A stretch of 64,000 nt of DNA from Centropus unirufus (taxonomy: Eukaryota; Chordata; Aves; Cuculiformes; Centropidae). The notes under the pieces are model-generated. The model worked only from the letters and a program-made list of their open reading frames with translations, was not told where the DNA came from and made no database searches. Positions 28,201-39,743 of this stretch are shown here, piece after piece (the first letter of the stretch is position 1; each line of letters begins with the position of its first letter). The stretch lies in NCBI GenBank assembly GCA_013397695.1, contig VYZI01000238.1:988131-1052130 (forward strand). Reading direction: 5' to 3'. The position numbers were made by a program, and so were the translations under genes.

Positions 28201-30599
28201 GACCGTGTGCACACTGAGAGCCCTTCATGGATGCTTCCTGTGCCACCGTTCTGCTGAACGACTGTTTGGAAGCACTGGATGTCAAAGATCCCAGCCTGTG
28301 TGAGGACTTCATTGCTCAGAGCAGTTGAAGCTGGTGCGAAGCTGATCCTGGCTCTCAAGTCTGCGCTTGGCCCGTTCAGTTTTCTGCAGCAGTGCAGTGG
28401 GAGCTCTTGTGTTTTATACCTTTTACAAGCAACTCGGAAAGGTCCTCAGGCTTTTGGAACAACCTATGGTGTTGCTGTTGGCTCTCGGCATTCTGAAAGC
28501 TTTGGTATTGGCTTGCAGAGGTGGGAGAAAATGTCTGGCCACCTCAACTTGGATCATTATCTGGCAGCCCTGTGTAACTTCATTACCAGAATATTGAGCC
28601 TAATAGTTTGTAGCTGACTCCTGCTAACCTTCCAGGCTTAAGTACTAATTTATGGAAGATTAATTGATCAAAGTTTCATTTGTGATAATGCTTTAAAATG
28701 AGTTGAGTAATACAAAACAGAAAGTACCCCAACTTGGTTTGAAGGCAAACCACAAGCAGATCGTGGTAGTGATGTGGAATTCTGTTGATTTTGCTGTCTC
28801 TTCTGGCTGGGAGGGGATAGATGGTACTCCTGTGATTGCATTGCATTAGATTTATTTGCATGTTACTACCTGTATTCATGACTGTAGCCAGAACTGCTGA
28901 CACTCTTGGAGTGATGGGAGAAGGCTGTCCAACTGCTGTCAGGCTATAATTCTCCACAGGATTACTGGGGAGGGCAGAAAGGTGAGTTTTATTTGAAATA
29001 AAAGAAACTCCAAGGAGGATTCCTTCCTGTACGCCCTGGGCATATTAGTTCTTCGTTGAGCTGCTGGGCTGAAATTGAAGATGTCTGGGACGCTGAGGGA
29101 ATGCTGTTCTTTAACAAGCAAAAGCACCTTGCAACATCTCGGTGTCTACGGAGTGAAAAGATTATTCAAGGCAGGCCCCAGTGATTTGCATCTTGACAAC
29201 CGGGTGGTGGAACTCGGGATGCAGTACCTGTCTGCCTGGGGTCTTGTAACACCACTAGTATGAGCTCCTTCCTTCCACTGGGCAGTCCTGCAGGGCTGAT
29301 GCTGGTATGGACACCATGGTTTCCTCTTGGGGTGCAAGTACAGGACTGGCTTCCTTTCACAGGAGTTTCACAGGACGTTTGAAGCCCTTTTCCTCTCTTG
29401 CTAGGTTACTCCAAGGCCAGGCTATATGCAGAAAGACTTCCGTTGGGAGCTTGGCCTTTGCCTCTGGGATGTAAGAGCTTGGTTAAGGGTCATGGTGCGG
29501 TCCAGGCAGCATGTGCTGGTTGCAGGAGGTCTCTCTCCCTCCCTTCTGGAGGGCACCTTGCCAAGGAAAACAGGCTTTAAGAGAGAAGTGATTCCAGTGC
29601 AAAGATCGTGGGCTGTCCTAGCTGTTTCTGGAGGAAACAGTTGGGCATTTCTGCTTTATACGAATCAACAGAGAAAGGCTCAGGCAGCCAGTGCAGGGCA
29701 GAGCTCTGGCTTTCATAGCCTGTGGAGCCAAAGCTGAGAGCAGGAGGATGCTGGCTGAGGCTGGGGAGAGGTGCCCCTAATGACGGGGAGGGCAGTGCGG
29801 TTGGTAAGGTGTGCCTTGTTTGAGGTGGAGGCTGCTAAAATATGAATCATTTCTGTTTGAAGTAGTGATGAAATCCCAGATGAAGGTTTCTGTAAGACCT
29901 GGCCAAATACTCTGGTGTGCTTTAGCCTTCCTTTCTCCCTGGTCAGAACAGATGATTCCTGACCTACTTCTAGCAGTAGCCATTCTGTGGAACGCTACAC
30001 AATGCTTGCCTGTACCGACAGCAAACACGTTACCTGCTTTGTTCAGTTGGCATCCGTGTGAGGAGTTTCCATCAAATATTTAGGAGATGGGGAAGAGGTG
30101 TTCCTGGAAGAGAGACTGTGGGTGCACTAAACCCGATTCTGCCATTCCATGCACCGTGGCTCCTGTCTTTGCTTCGGTTTTCCAGGCTGCTGCGGGTGAT
30201 GCCTGCTTCGTTGCCGTGTTGTGCATAAACTTTGTGCTGTGCTGTCAGGATTCACTTAGATGGTATCTAAATGTTAATATGATAGATAGTGCCTTTAGAA
30301 AGAGAAATAACAAGGTTAGCTTTCTGGCTTCCTAAATATACGATTAGGCAGGGCTGAAGTTATATTCTTAATATTTAAAAATAAATACAATCTATAAATG
30401 TGCCATAAAATAAGAGGTTTAAATAGACCTGTCATCCTGGGGCAAACTGCAAAGCTCTCTGTAGCCGAGTATCCTGCCTCTGACAAGAACCAGAAGCAGA
30501 CGCTTAATGAGGACCGTAAGAAACAGGGCACGGATAATGTGGTGGGTTTGTTGGGTCTTTTTTTTTTTTCTTCTTTCTCCTCCCCCTTATTTGACTCCC
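25231..30599. other. Non-coding stretch upstream of PLXNB1
   Basis: No exon, RNA gene or clear repeat was recognised. Open frames are short and unsupported. Confidence 0.55.
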
Positions 30600-31640
30600 A
30601 GGTTATGACCATCATCAATTTAGGGCCCTCCTTGGCCAGGACTTCTATCTAATCACCTCATCTTGACTACCTCTATTCGCCATTAATTTATATAATCCCT
30701 CTTCTAACTTGTTTATGTTACTCGTCTCCATGACATCCCACAGCAGTGAGCTCTACAATTTAATTATACGTTTAAAATGTTATTTAAAGTATTCTGCATC
30801 CAGTGACAGTATCCTTGAACTGACTTCGAAGTGGTGTATGCTTTCTTGTTTCGGCATTGTAAGGCTTGGTAGTAGATGATTCCATGTTTTTCATCTTTGA
30901 CACCCTGTCAAGTTTCAGATCTCTTAAATTTTCAATATCTTCTCCTGCTTGTGTTTTAGTCCATCTGAAGTCCTGCTCTGCTCAGTCTCTCCTTATAAGG
31001 AAGCTGTTCCATGTTTTTGATCATCTTTGTTGTCCTTGTTGTCATTCTGTCTCCTTTTTCAGATGTGGGAATCAGAACTGCCTGCAGCATTAACAACATA
31101 ATGGTGATGCTTGTTTTCTTTCGTAATCACTCCAAAGGTTATATTTGCCTTTTTTGCTTGATACTAAAATCCTGATGTGACCTACCGACTTTCCAGGGTT
31201 TTCCTGGGTAGTAGCAACTAATTTGAATTCTGCTGTGTTTATGTGATTAGAATATTTTGTGTTCATTTTGGTATTTATTGACATCTAAAATACCATGTAG
31301 TTACTTAGGAGCACATGAGTTCTGTTACTATTTTCAGGTTTCTCTGAGTTAGATTGTGATGAATAATTTTTTTTTAGTTAATAAACTTTGCCGCATCTGG
31401 ACTTACTCCTCGTCGTAGATCCTATGTGAACACACTGAACAGCGTAGGTTGCAGAATGAGTTCTTGGCAGATCTCACTGATAACCTGCCTCTGACAGGAA
31501 ACTCTTCCACTTATTTCCTGTTTTAATTATTTATGATATCATTATAGGGACTAACTTTAATTTCACAACTTAACTATTTTTTCAAGAGCCTTAGTTGACA
31601 GGTCTTTTAAAATAAATCTAGTTCATATTAAACAGACTAA
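30600..31640 (-). repeat. CR1-type LINE remnant, about 1 kb, antisense
   Basis: Read on the + strand it follows the reverse complement of the 3' part of CR1. A gagctctacaatttaattat segment comes first, then ccttataaggaagctgttcc (30991-31010) with a ttttgatcatctttgttg stretch, then gaatcagaactgcctgcag, and finally aagagccttagttgacagg near 31590. The spacing agrees with CR1 copies common in birds, turtles and crocodilians. Divergence is high and the copy cannot be active. Borders are approximate. Confidence 0.75.
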
Positions 31641-32029
31641 AACTTGGCTCTTGGATCTCGGTTAACTGGAAAAGGGAAATCTGCTCTTGGAATTTTCTGG
31701 ATACTGCAGGGGTTTCTCTCTGCTCCAATATTAATCTGTGTTTTGATCAACAATTGGATTCTTGAATTTCTGCAGGCAAATTTGTTTCTAGAGTGAACGG
31801 GAGGCTTAGATCTATGCAGATCTGTGTAGAAATGCTGGATTTGCTCAGCAGGGTGAATTGGATGGGTAACTTTAGTGAGCTCTGCTCTCCCAGCAGGGTT
31901 CTATTACAGCTGGATTAAACCTGTCTGGGCTCTCTGGGTGTACTCTAAAAGGCTAGAGAACAGGATTTTTTTTTTTCTAAGTAGTTGCTTGGAAGAATAT
32001 TTGGGACCCTGATGGTACAAACTGCATGG
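31641..32029. other. Non-coding stretch between two CR1 remnants
   Basis: No feature was recognised apart from a short T run at about 31968-31977. It may contain further CR1 sequence too diverged to see. Confidence 0.5.
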
Positions 32030-32310
32030 TACAGACTGGATACAAACTTGATATGTGATGTGGCAGCCAGAAAAGCAGGAAGGTTTTTGGGCAGGTAGGT
32101 GGAAGAGTGGTGGTTGGAACTGGAGAAAGTACCGTTTGCTCTTTGTGCAGTGTTAGAAAGCCAAGGGATAATGTATCTGGGTCATGTGCTGTGAGAAGAG
32201 GATGCTCATCCAGGTCAGGTACTTAAAAAAAAAAAATTAAAAAAAATGCTGACAAACTGGAAAGAGCTCAAAGAGAGGCAAGAAAAATTAATTCTTCCTA
32301 CCTCAAGAAG
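32030..32310 (+). repeat. CR1-type LINE remnant, internal 3' part
   Basis: The order cttgatatgtgatgtggcag, then a ggtagg...gtggtgg segment, then gctgacaaactggaaagagc (32248-32267) with tcaaagagaggc parallels the CR1 3' region. An A-rich run at about 32226-32246 interrupts it. It is diverged, and borders are approximate. Confidence 0.6.
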
Positions 32311-35300
32311 CTCGGACCACCTAATGTGTCCATCCACAGGATCCACATGGCTGCAGCCTGTGGAAGGCCCAGAGCTGGCAGGATGCACGGGGGAAAGATT
32401 GCCGTATGCTTGCCTGCCCTTACGCTTCTCAGGCATCTGGTTTTGTCTGTTGCTGGAGCCAGGATTTCTGTGTAGGTGGGCCTCTGTCGGAGTTAGAATA
32501 GCTCTCCTTATCTTCTTGCCCAAGGAGGATTAAGAGGAAGGATTAGTTTTCAAACTCTTCATACAAAAAGCGACTAGAAGCTTCTTTGACTCGGGAGATC
32601 CTGTGGCAAGCAAATGACAAGCCGTTTTCCTTGGGGTAGGTAACCCTCAGGGATCAGCTCGTTTGGTTAGGGTGGTAGTTTCTGTAATTTAGGAGTCTTA
32701 AGGAAAAAAAAAAATCTACTTTGAATAGGAGACTTGAGTTAGGAGCTCATGAGCTAAAAGAGGAGATTGCTTTGAGGTGTTTCGTGGTTTGATTATGCAG
32801 ATCCTAAAGGGCATTGATCTGGAAATGCATAACACGGGCAGAAAGTTACGCTTTGGTAGTGCTAAGATACTGAGAAGCCAACTGCTGACTTGGTTTCCCC
32901 CTTTAAAAATGGTGTACAACATGGTATTCGAGTTCACTTTTAGTGCTCGGAGAGGACGGTGAAGTGAAAAGTCACCCCTCAATGTACAGTGATAGAATAG
33001 CAAGGAAGAAAGTCTATTTTAACAGCAAACAACTTGTTTATTATTATTATTATTATTTTATAATAATAATCATTATTTTTAACAGCAAACAGGCTTTATT
33101 CCTTGTAGATGTTTGTGTTCGTTGTCTCGATTCATGAAAAGTTCACTAATGTCATATTAACCTTTAATTCTTCATTAACCATTTGTACTGGAAGCTTAAG
33201 CTAGTGTTTATAACACAATTTCATGTATGCAACAGCAAAGATTGATTGTGCTAGAGCTATTTAGGAGAAATACCTGTCCACTACCATCAATTAATTCCAG
33301 TATGGCTAAAATTAGTATCTAGGTGGGTCCAGGGGTGTAGGAGCACTTTTTACAGTTTTTCCAAAGAACCGTAGTGAAGCACAAGCATCATTAAAATGGC
33401 AGTAGTATCATAAAATCAACAAAATATTTTGTGCAACATTGTTTTAGTAAAAAATCCTCAACCCCCATCCAGAAAATTATGTTGTAGTCGTCAGCAGTAA
33501 GTAACAAGGGTTTAGAAAACATAATTTTCCCAAATGTTTATCATATAATCCTCCTGATTCTGTAGCCTGAAAATACAAGTTTTCTACCACCTTCCTTCCC
33601 TGTTTCAGATTTGATATTTTGTCTTTAGAGGTTTTTTGGGGTTTTTTTGAAGTTATTTTGACCTCAGGGTTGGTGTTAGTCACATCTGGTATAACTGAGC
33701 GCCCTTGTCTGTGCCAGTCCTACTCTGCCAGGATGGCTTGGACTTGGGATTCTTCTTCGGGTCAATTTTATTTGGAAAACAGAGGTTTGTGTTCATCTCT
33801 GCCAGAGCTGCTTGCTGCAAGTGTTCTTAAACAGCAGAGCAGGGAACTGCCCTGGTAGTAGTAAATAAGACTGAAAAAAGGATTTATTTATGTAATGGTA
33901 ATGTCATCTTTCACAGCAGAAAACAGCAAGTCTCTGTTGAGCATATGAGACTTAGAAGGGGGCTGTAATTCAGGGCTTTTGTGACAGAAAACACAGCAGT
34001 GGCCGTCTTTCCGCTGCTGGGAGATGTGAATGTGCTGGAGCACAAGGGGCATCGTGCAGCTGGAAGAATTAGGCTCTTAATTTTTAAATCTTTTAGTGCT
34101 CTCGCTGGGGGTTGGCTCTGCAAATCACACCGTGGAAATTGCAGGTGCAAATTTCAGGGACCTACTTTTTTTTCCCAGGGGATAATTCTGCTGGGATTGG
34201 GGTTGAGTATGAAATTTAGCCTAGAAGTTGGAACATTTTCTGCCCTCTCCATGTTTGGGGGATAGGATGTGGTATTAGGGAAATATCTGTGAGGATTGAA
34301 ATAATCTTTAAGTGTTGATACACTGTTAAAATGTGTCCAAATGAGTTCTGTGTTTGTTTCTTTAATGAATGAGTAAAGTCTCTGAGAGGGATATGTGAGG
34401 TCAGAGAGGTAAAAATAGAGCTACAGAAAACACGGTCTTATTTCAAATTCCAAGCAACAGAATAGTGCCATTGCTTCCATGGTATTGGTTGTTGTTTTGT
34501 GGATGTGATATAAATATTCTATGGCACAACTGACTTAATCCTCTATCCCTTCTGTTGTGATCCAGATTAAATAAATGAAACTCAGAAGAACCATTTGGAT
34601 ATTAGTATTTTAAAGTGTGTTAGAGGCAATGTTCAGAGCGTTGTGTGGAGCATTTTCCTATTCAATAGGAATTCATAAAAAAAAATTGAATATTTAAAAA
34701 AACATCTTTAAGCCTTGGCAATTGCCTTCAGAATTAATTAAAGGCTACACGCTTTCAGTGCAATCTGTCTGTAACAGCTGTGTTATGCACTAGCAGTGAG
34801 CACTGGAAGCAGAACGGTTCAGTAAATCCATAAAGAGCTCAGAAGTGTAGCCTGTCGTGAAACCATCAGATTTAAATGTAGGTTATCCTCCTCCTTCCTG
34901 TCCTCCCAGGGAGGTTGTGATGGGCTTAACTGAAGAGCAGGAAATAGAAAAGGCAGTGATGCACATGTTTGAAAAACAACTTGGAAAACTGAATCAAAGG
35001 ACGTTGCTGGCTTTTTATCTTGGTTTTCACGGAGAGCAGGAATGATTCTAACTGCTAAAAGCCACCCGGACTCGTGCTCATCTCTAATGTATATTTGCTC
35101 ACCTAGCAATAAAAACAAGTTATTTGCTAATGGATTTTCAGCAAAGAGCAACAAAGAGCAGTATATTCGGTGTTTACCCATTGCTCACAGCGATTTGACC
35201 CAGCTTACAGAACATCCTGTACTACCTTTTTTTTCCCCTTTCCTCTCAGCTGTGCTCTGTTTTCCCAGAGTCATGAGGGCTGGATAGTGGCTTGTTACTT

Positions 35301-38300
35301 GGAGCACCTTGAGGACTAGGTCTTAACAAAGTCATTTCTAGGGGGGATACTGGTGAGGGAAAGAAGAATAGCTCCAAGTTAGCAACTGGACCACAGCAGG
35401 ATCCGCTTTTGATTGTCATCTGCTAGAATGAAGGGCTAGTTGTTTTTCTCATCTCTTTTCCAGAACAGACGCTCCAATAGGCTCAAAGCTGTCAGTGAAG
35501 CATTGGGGATAGATCAACTACAGATCAGGGACGTTGTAAAAAGATCGGTTTTGCTGGAGAGTTGTCCTGTGCTGGGTTCTGAGTTCAACCACTGGTGGCA
35601 CCTATGAGCGCTGGTTCTGCCCCAGCACTTGTCAGTGATGGCACGTGGTGGTCAGAGCAGAGTCTTGGAGCTTGTAGGCATGACCTCCAGCCAGAAAGGC
35701 CGTATTTCAGAATTCATAAATTCTAAAGAAACATGCCAGTTTTACTGTGTAAGTGCCAGCATGGGAAGGTTGCATTAGCTAGAAAGAAGATTAGAGCTTC
35801 CTGTAAGTGGTGTAGAGTAATGATGTCTTGTGATCCTCAGCTGCTTCCAGATCAAAGCCTCTTCTCCATGTCAGCGTGGCTCTGTCATAACGTAGCCAAG
35901 CTCCTGCTGGTGGATGGCCATCAGCCTATTGTTTTGTTTGCAGGCATTTTAAGCTTTTAAACTGAGGAGACTCCAGACGGGGTTGCACAACAAGCCATCG
36001 TGATATCTGCATGATGGCTGTGCAGATGCTCCAAGGCAATTGTGTGGTTAAGGAGTTTCTTGAGTAAAATTTTGTCCAAAAAAAAAAAAAAGATGAGAAT
36101 GGTGAGAATGCATAAAAAATTACTCAGACTTTGGAGTTGCGGGAAGATATCCTCTACTGCTATAAACCTGAGGTGATACAGCTAAGTTAAACCTGGACTG
36201 AAAGATGGAGCTCTATCTACTTGCTGGCTTTATAAACACCCCTCATCACACTTCGCAGATAACATCTCCCCCATGACGAGGACCTCTGTGAAGGGCTGCA
36301 ACACACTGTCTCGCCACCCTGGAAAGACACTCCAAGGCTAGTTCAGGGCTGTTTGTGTATCGGGGTGAAGCAGAGTGTGCACAGCACTAAGAGCAGAAAA
36401 CATTAAGTGTCCATTATCAGGGCAAACAAAAGTCCTAGTGTGCACCAAACCTATCCACAGTGCTGGTACGGCGTGAAGCGGTGGCTGTGTGCTCTGGGGG
36501 AAAGCTGCCAGCCTAGAGCCAACATTCCTGGGTATATCCTGACAGTGCTGCCTACTTACCTACAATAACCGTGTGAAGTGGAGCTTTTCCAGAGCTTCAC
36601 AAAGCCTATATTTAATAATGTGTTGTATTTATAATACCTTCCATCCGCTGGATTTCACAAGGAGACTAATCCTCTCAGCTGGACTTTTGGTAGAGCAAAG
36701 ATGCCTGTTTTACTGACAAATGAGCTGGAAAGCAGAGTTCTGTAGGTTTAGGGTTTTTTTTTCTGGTTTTTGCAATAGCAGTGAAATAAAAGATGGAACT
36801 AGAGTCTTGGAGTTATTGTTCTTACAATTGCTACTCTGTTTTCTGCACGCTCTGTGCTGGATGTTGTATAGAATGAGTGTAAGACACAGTTTGTGCGGTG
36901 AGAAGCTTGTGACCTAAATCGGGTGAGTCCTGCAGTAAATGCTGGAGTAGTCTTTTCTTGAGATGCTCCACATCTTTTTCCACCTCTGCTCTAAGCACTT
37001 CTGGTTTAACAGCACTTGGAGTTTACCAAGATCCAAGAGAGATGATGCTGTAGGAGGGAAATTATGATAGTTTTCTTTAGCTTTAACTACAAAATTAACC
37101 CCTGAGGAGTTGAGTCTGAGCCTCTGGCCCAGCTTGGCATCTGTGTAGCTTTATGTAGCTTTGATACCTTGTCTGATGGAGGGAGGGAAGTGGATCCACA
37201 GCTGCATCACCACCTACTTCTCAATTCAAATAATGTGGTACTCATAGTAAATTATGAGTACTTGCAGCTGTTGCCCTTTCTCTGTGGGGGAAGCACTAAT
37301 CTAAACGTTGCAGATACTTATTACCACATCGCCACTGTGCTGTGGGACTCGCCATGCTGTTCAGGGTGGTTGTTCCCATCTGTGGCATGGCTTGGGTGGG
37401 TTTCAAGAGGGGTTGAAGGAAAGATCCTCTGGAGCAGAGCAGAACAGGTCTGGTGGCTCCCTGGGTCTGTCCAGCACCCACCCCATCTGGCCTTGCTTGC
37501 ACTTTGGGGCATGGGACAGGGAAAGAGTGGAATATTGTCCACAGATCAGGCATGTTTAGAACCCTTTTACAGTACTGGTAGAGGTGCTGTGCAGAGGTGA
37601 GTGCCAGCAAGAGACCTCTCCCCCAAAGCGTGTGGCAACAAGTGACCAGGATCAGGCCCTGGTCTCCTCACCTGGAAATGGGGGAAATGAGTCAACAGCT
37701 GGTAACCCCAGGGTATGGCTGGGAGCTGCTGTGACTGACTTTGGAGACCTCATCCTGGCATTAGGGCAGAGCAGTCTTGCTCAGTGGCAGAAAGGGCAAG
37801 GGAAGGTTCCTTCTAAAGTCCTACTGGAAGAGCCTTAGGCCCATAAGGGGCTGTTGATAGCCACAAGTGATAAGAAAGAGAAGGATTAATTATGATATCT
37901 AGATCAAATAGAGAGCAAAGGGGTTATTAGTTTGCTTTGAATTGGATCCTAGCTGCAGTTTATTTAAACAATGGTCCCGCAGGTTGTGTTTGTCTTGGAC
38001 AGTGGTTTGTTTTACTGTGGTGTTGCTCATTAACAACATATACAATGTGCTGGCTGCTATAGGAATGTGGTCTCCTGTCCTGGAGAACTTCCAGTATAAC
38101 ATCCGAGGGAAGAGTTGTGCAGGAGTATGATTAAACATGGCTTTTTCTGGTGTCATCAACTCCAATGCTTGTAACACCTAATGTTGCAGCATAGATGGGA
38201 CCTTTCTCCTTAGGTTATGTCCCCGTATTGGTGAATCTGTGCTTTAGACTGTTTATTCAGTAAGTTTAGTACAAGTCTGGACTTGTGAAGAGAAGTTTTC

Positions 38301-38599
38301 CCCAGTTCCACCCAGCAGTTTCTGGGAAAGCCCCCAAGAACATTACGTGCAATATGGCAACTTCTCCTGAAGATGCTGTGCCCATCATCTTGGTGTGGAG
38401 ATGACCGAGTAAGACTTTTTTTTGCGGATGTTTCTGTAAATGTCCTGTGTTGGCTCTCGGTCCCTAGTTTTCTGCGTTCCATGGTTATTCTTGTTCTCTT
38501 TGCCCACTTCTCCTAATGAGTGCTGCTGAAGGATTTTGATGAGTGTTAATCTTCACTTCTGGTTTACAAGGAGTTATAACAGCTTTTCCTCTCTTGCAG
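32311..38599. other. Non-coding stretch immediately upstream of the first coding exon
   Basis: No exon was recognised. It holds a TTA/TAA microsatellite with flanking direct repeats at 33017-33091 and a poly-A run at about 36079-36092. The last bases form the acceptor of the first coding exon, so at least this end is intron of PLXNB1. Confidence 0.65.
33017..33091. repeat. TTA/TAA microsatellite flanked by a 15-bp direct repeat
   Basis: A run of about six TTA units is followed by TAA units, making a hairpin-capable palindrome at about 33037-33070. The 15-mer ttttaacagcaaaca occurs on both sides, at 33017-33031 and 33077-33091, exactly 60 bp apart. Confidence 0.85.
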
Positions 38600-39743
38600 A
38601 GTGTTTACCATGCCTCTGGGAACGTTCCTCCTTCCTGTTCTTTGTTTCTTGGGAGCAGTGATTCCACGGGGCCTGCAGTATGTCACGTTCTCGCGCAATG
38701 CTACGAAATTCCTCCACCTGTCTATGGACTTGGAATCTGGGACCATTTACTTGGGGGCCACCAACTTTCTCTTTCAGCTGACATCTGACCTGCTGATGAA
38801 GAAAGTGGTTCAGACTGGACCAGTTCTGGACAGTAAGGATTGCCTGCCCCCGGTCTCAAAGCTGGAGTGCCCTCAAGCACACCACACCGACAATCACAAC
38901 AAGCTGCTGCTGGTGAACGCGGTGCAGAAGGAGCTCATTGTGTGTGGCAGCGTGCACCAGGGAATCTGTGAGAAGAGGAGCCTCGCATCTATTGATCATG
39001 TCCTTTTCCGGCCAGAAAGTCCTGGTGACACTCAGTACGTTGCTGCCAATGATCCCAACATCACCACTGTGGGACTCATAGCCTACTCAAAGGATGAGGT
39101 CCCCTTGCTGTTTGTGGGGCGAGGGTACACTAGCCGAGGAGTTGGAGGAGGGATTCCTCCCATCACCACCCGAAATCTCAGGGCCCACAGTGGGGATGTT
39201 CAAGCAACAGACTCTCACTCCATTTTCTCCTATGAAGAAACAGCAAAACTGGCTGTGGGCCGGCTCTCCGAGTACAACCACCATTTCATTAAATCTTTCA
39301 CTTACCGCTCAAGCATCTATTTCCTATTCTACCGCCGGGACCTCAAGTCCCAGTCACGTGAGTACAAGACCTACATCTCACGAATCTGCCTGGATGACTC
39401 TCATTATTACTCGTATGTGGAGTTACCTCTGCTCTGCCAGGGCAAAGCCAACACCTACAGCCTCCTGCAAGCAGCCTATGTCACCCAGCCAGGAGAAGAC
39501 CTGGCCCAGGGGCAGCTGGGCACTGAGGGAGAAGTGCTGTTTGCAGCCTTCTCTGCCTGGCAGGCTTCTTCAGGGAAACTGAGCGAGGAGTCTGCGCTCT
39601 GTGTCTATGCCATGGAGGAGGTGGATCGCCTGACCAACTGGACTAGGGATGTTTGCTACATGAGAGACGGGAAGTCAGAAGAAGGGACAGAAGTGGCATA
39701 TATTGAGTACGATGTCAGTTCCAACTGTGTCCAGCTGCCAGCG
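38600..39743 (+). CDS. PLXNB1: PLXNB1 first coding exon: signal peptide and most of the sema domain
   Basis: The acceptor ctcttgcag ends at 38599 and leaves 10 nt of 5' UTR. The ATG at 38610 has A at -3 and is followed by a hydrophobic leader, MPLGTFLLPVLCFLGAVIPRG. An ORF read from the GTG at 38601 is the same frame, but the ATG is the evident start. Residues 1-378 carry most of the sema beta-propeller, including the plexin-B segments DTQYVAANDP and SRGVGGGIPPITTR and the FSYEETAKLAVGRLSEY strand. N-glycosylation sequons lie at about N30, N150 and N343. The donor gcg|gtaagt follows 39743 in phase 0. One exon carrying most of the sema domain is usual for plexins. Confidence 0.95.

Noticed and set aside
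38601..38609. GTG as an upstream start of the first PLXNB1 exon
   Set aside because: The ATG at 38610 has A at -3 and starts a proper signal peptide; the GTG only extends the frame to the splice acceptor.
39094..39582. 162-codon frame overlapping the first coding exon
   Set aside because: Shadow of the sema-domain exon in another frame.
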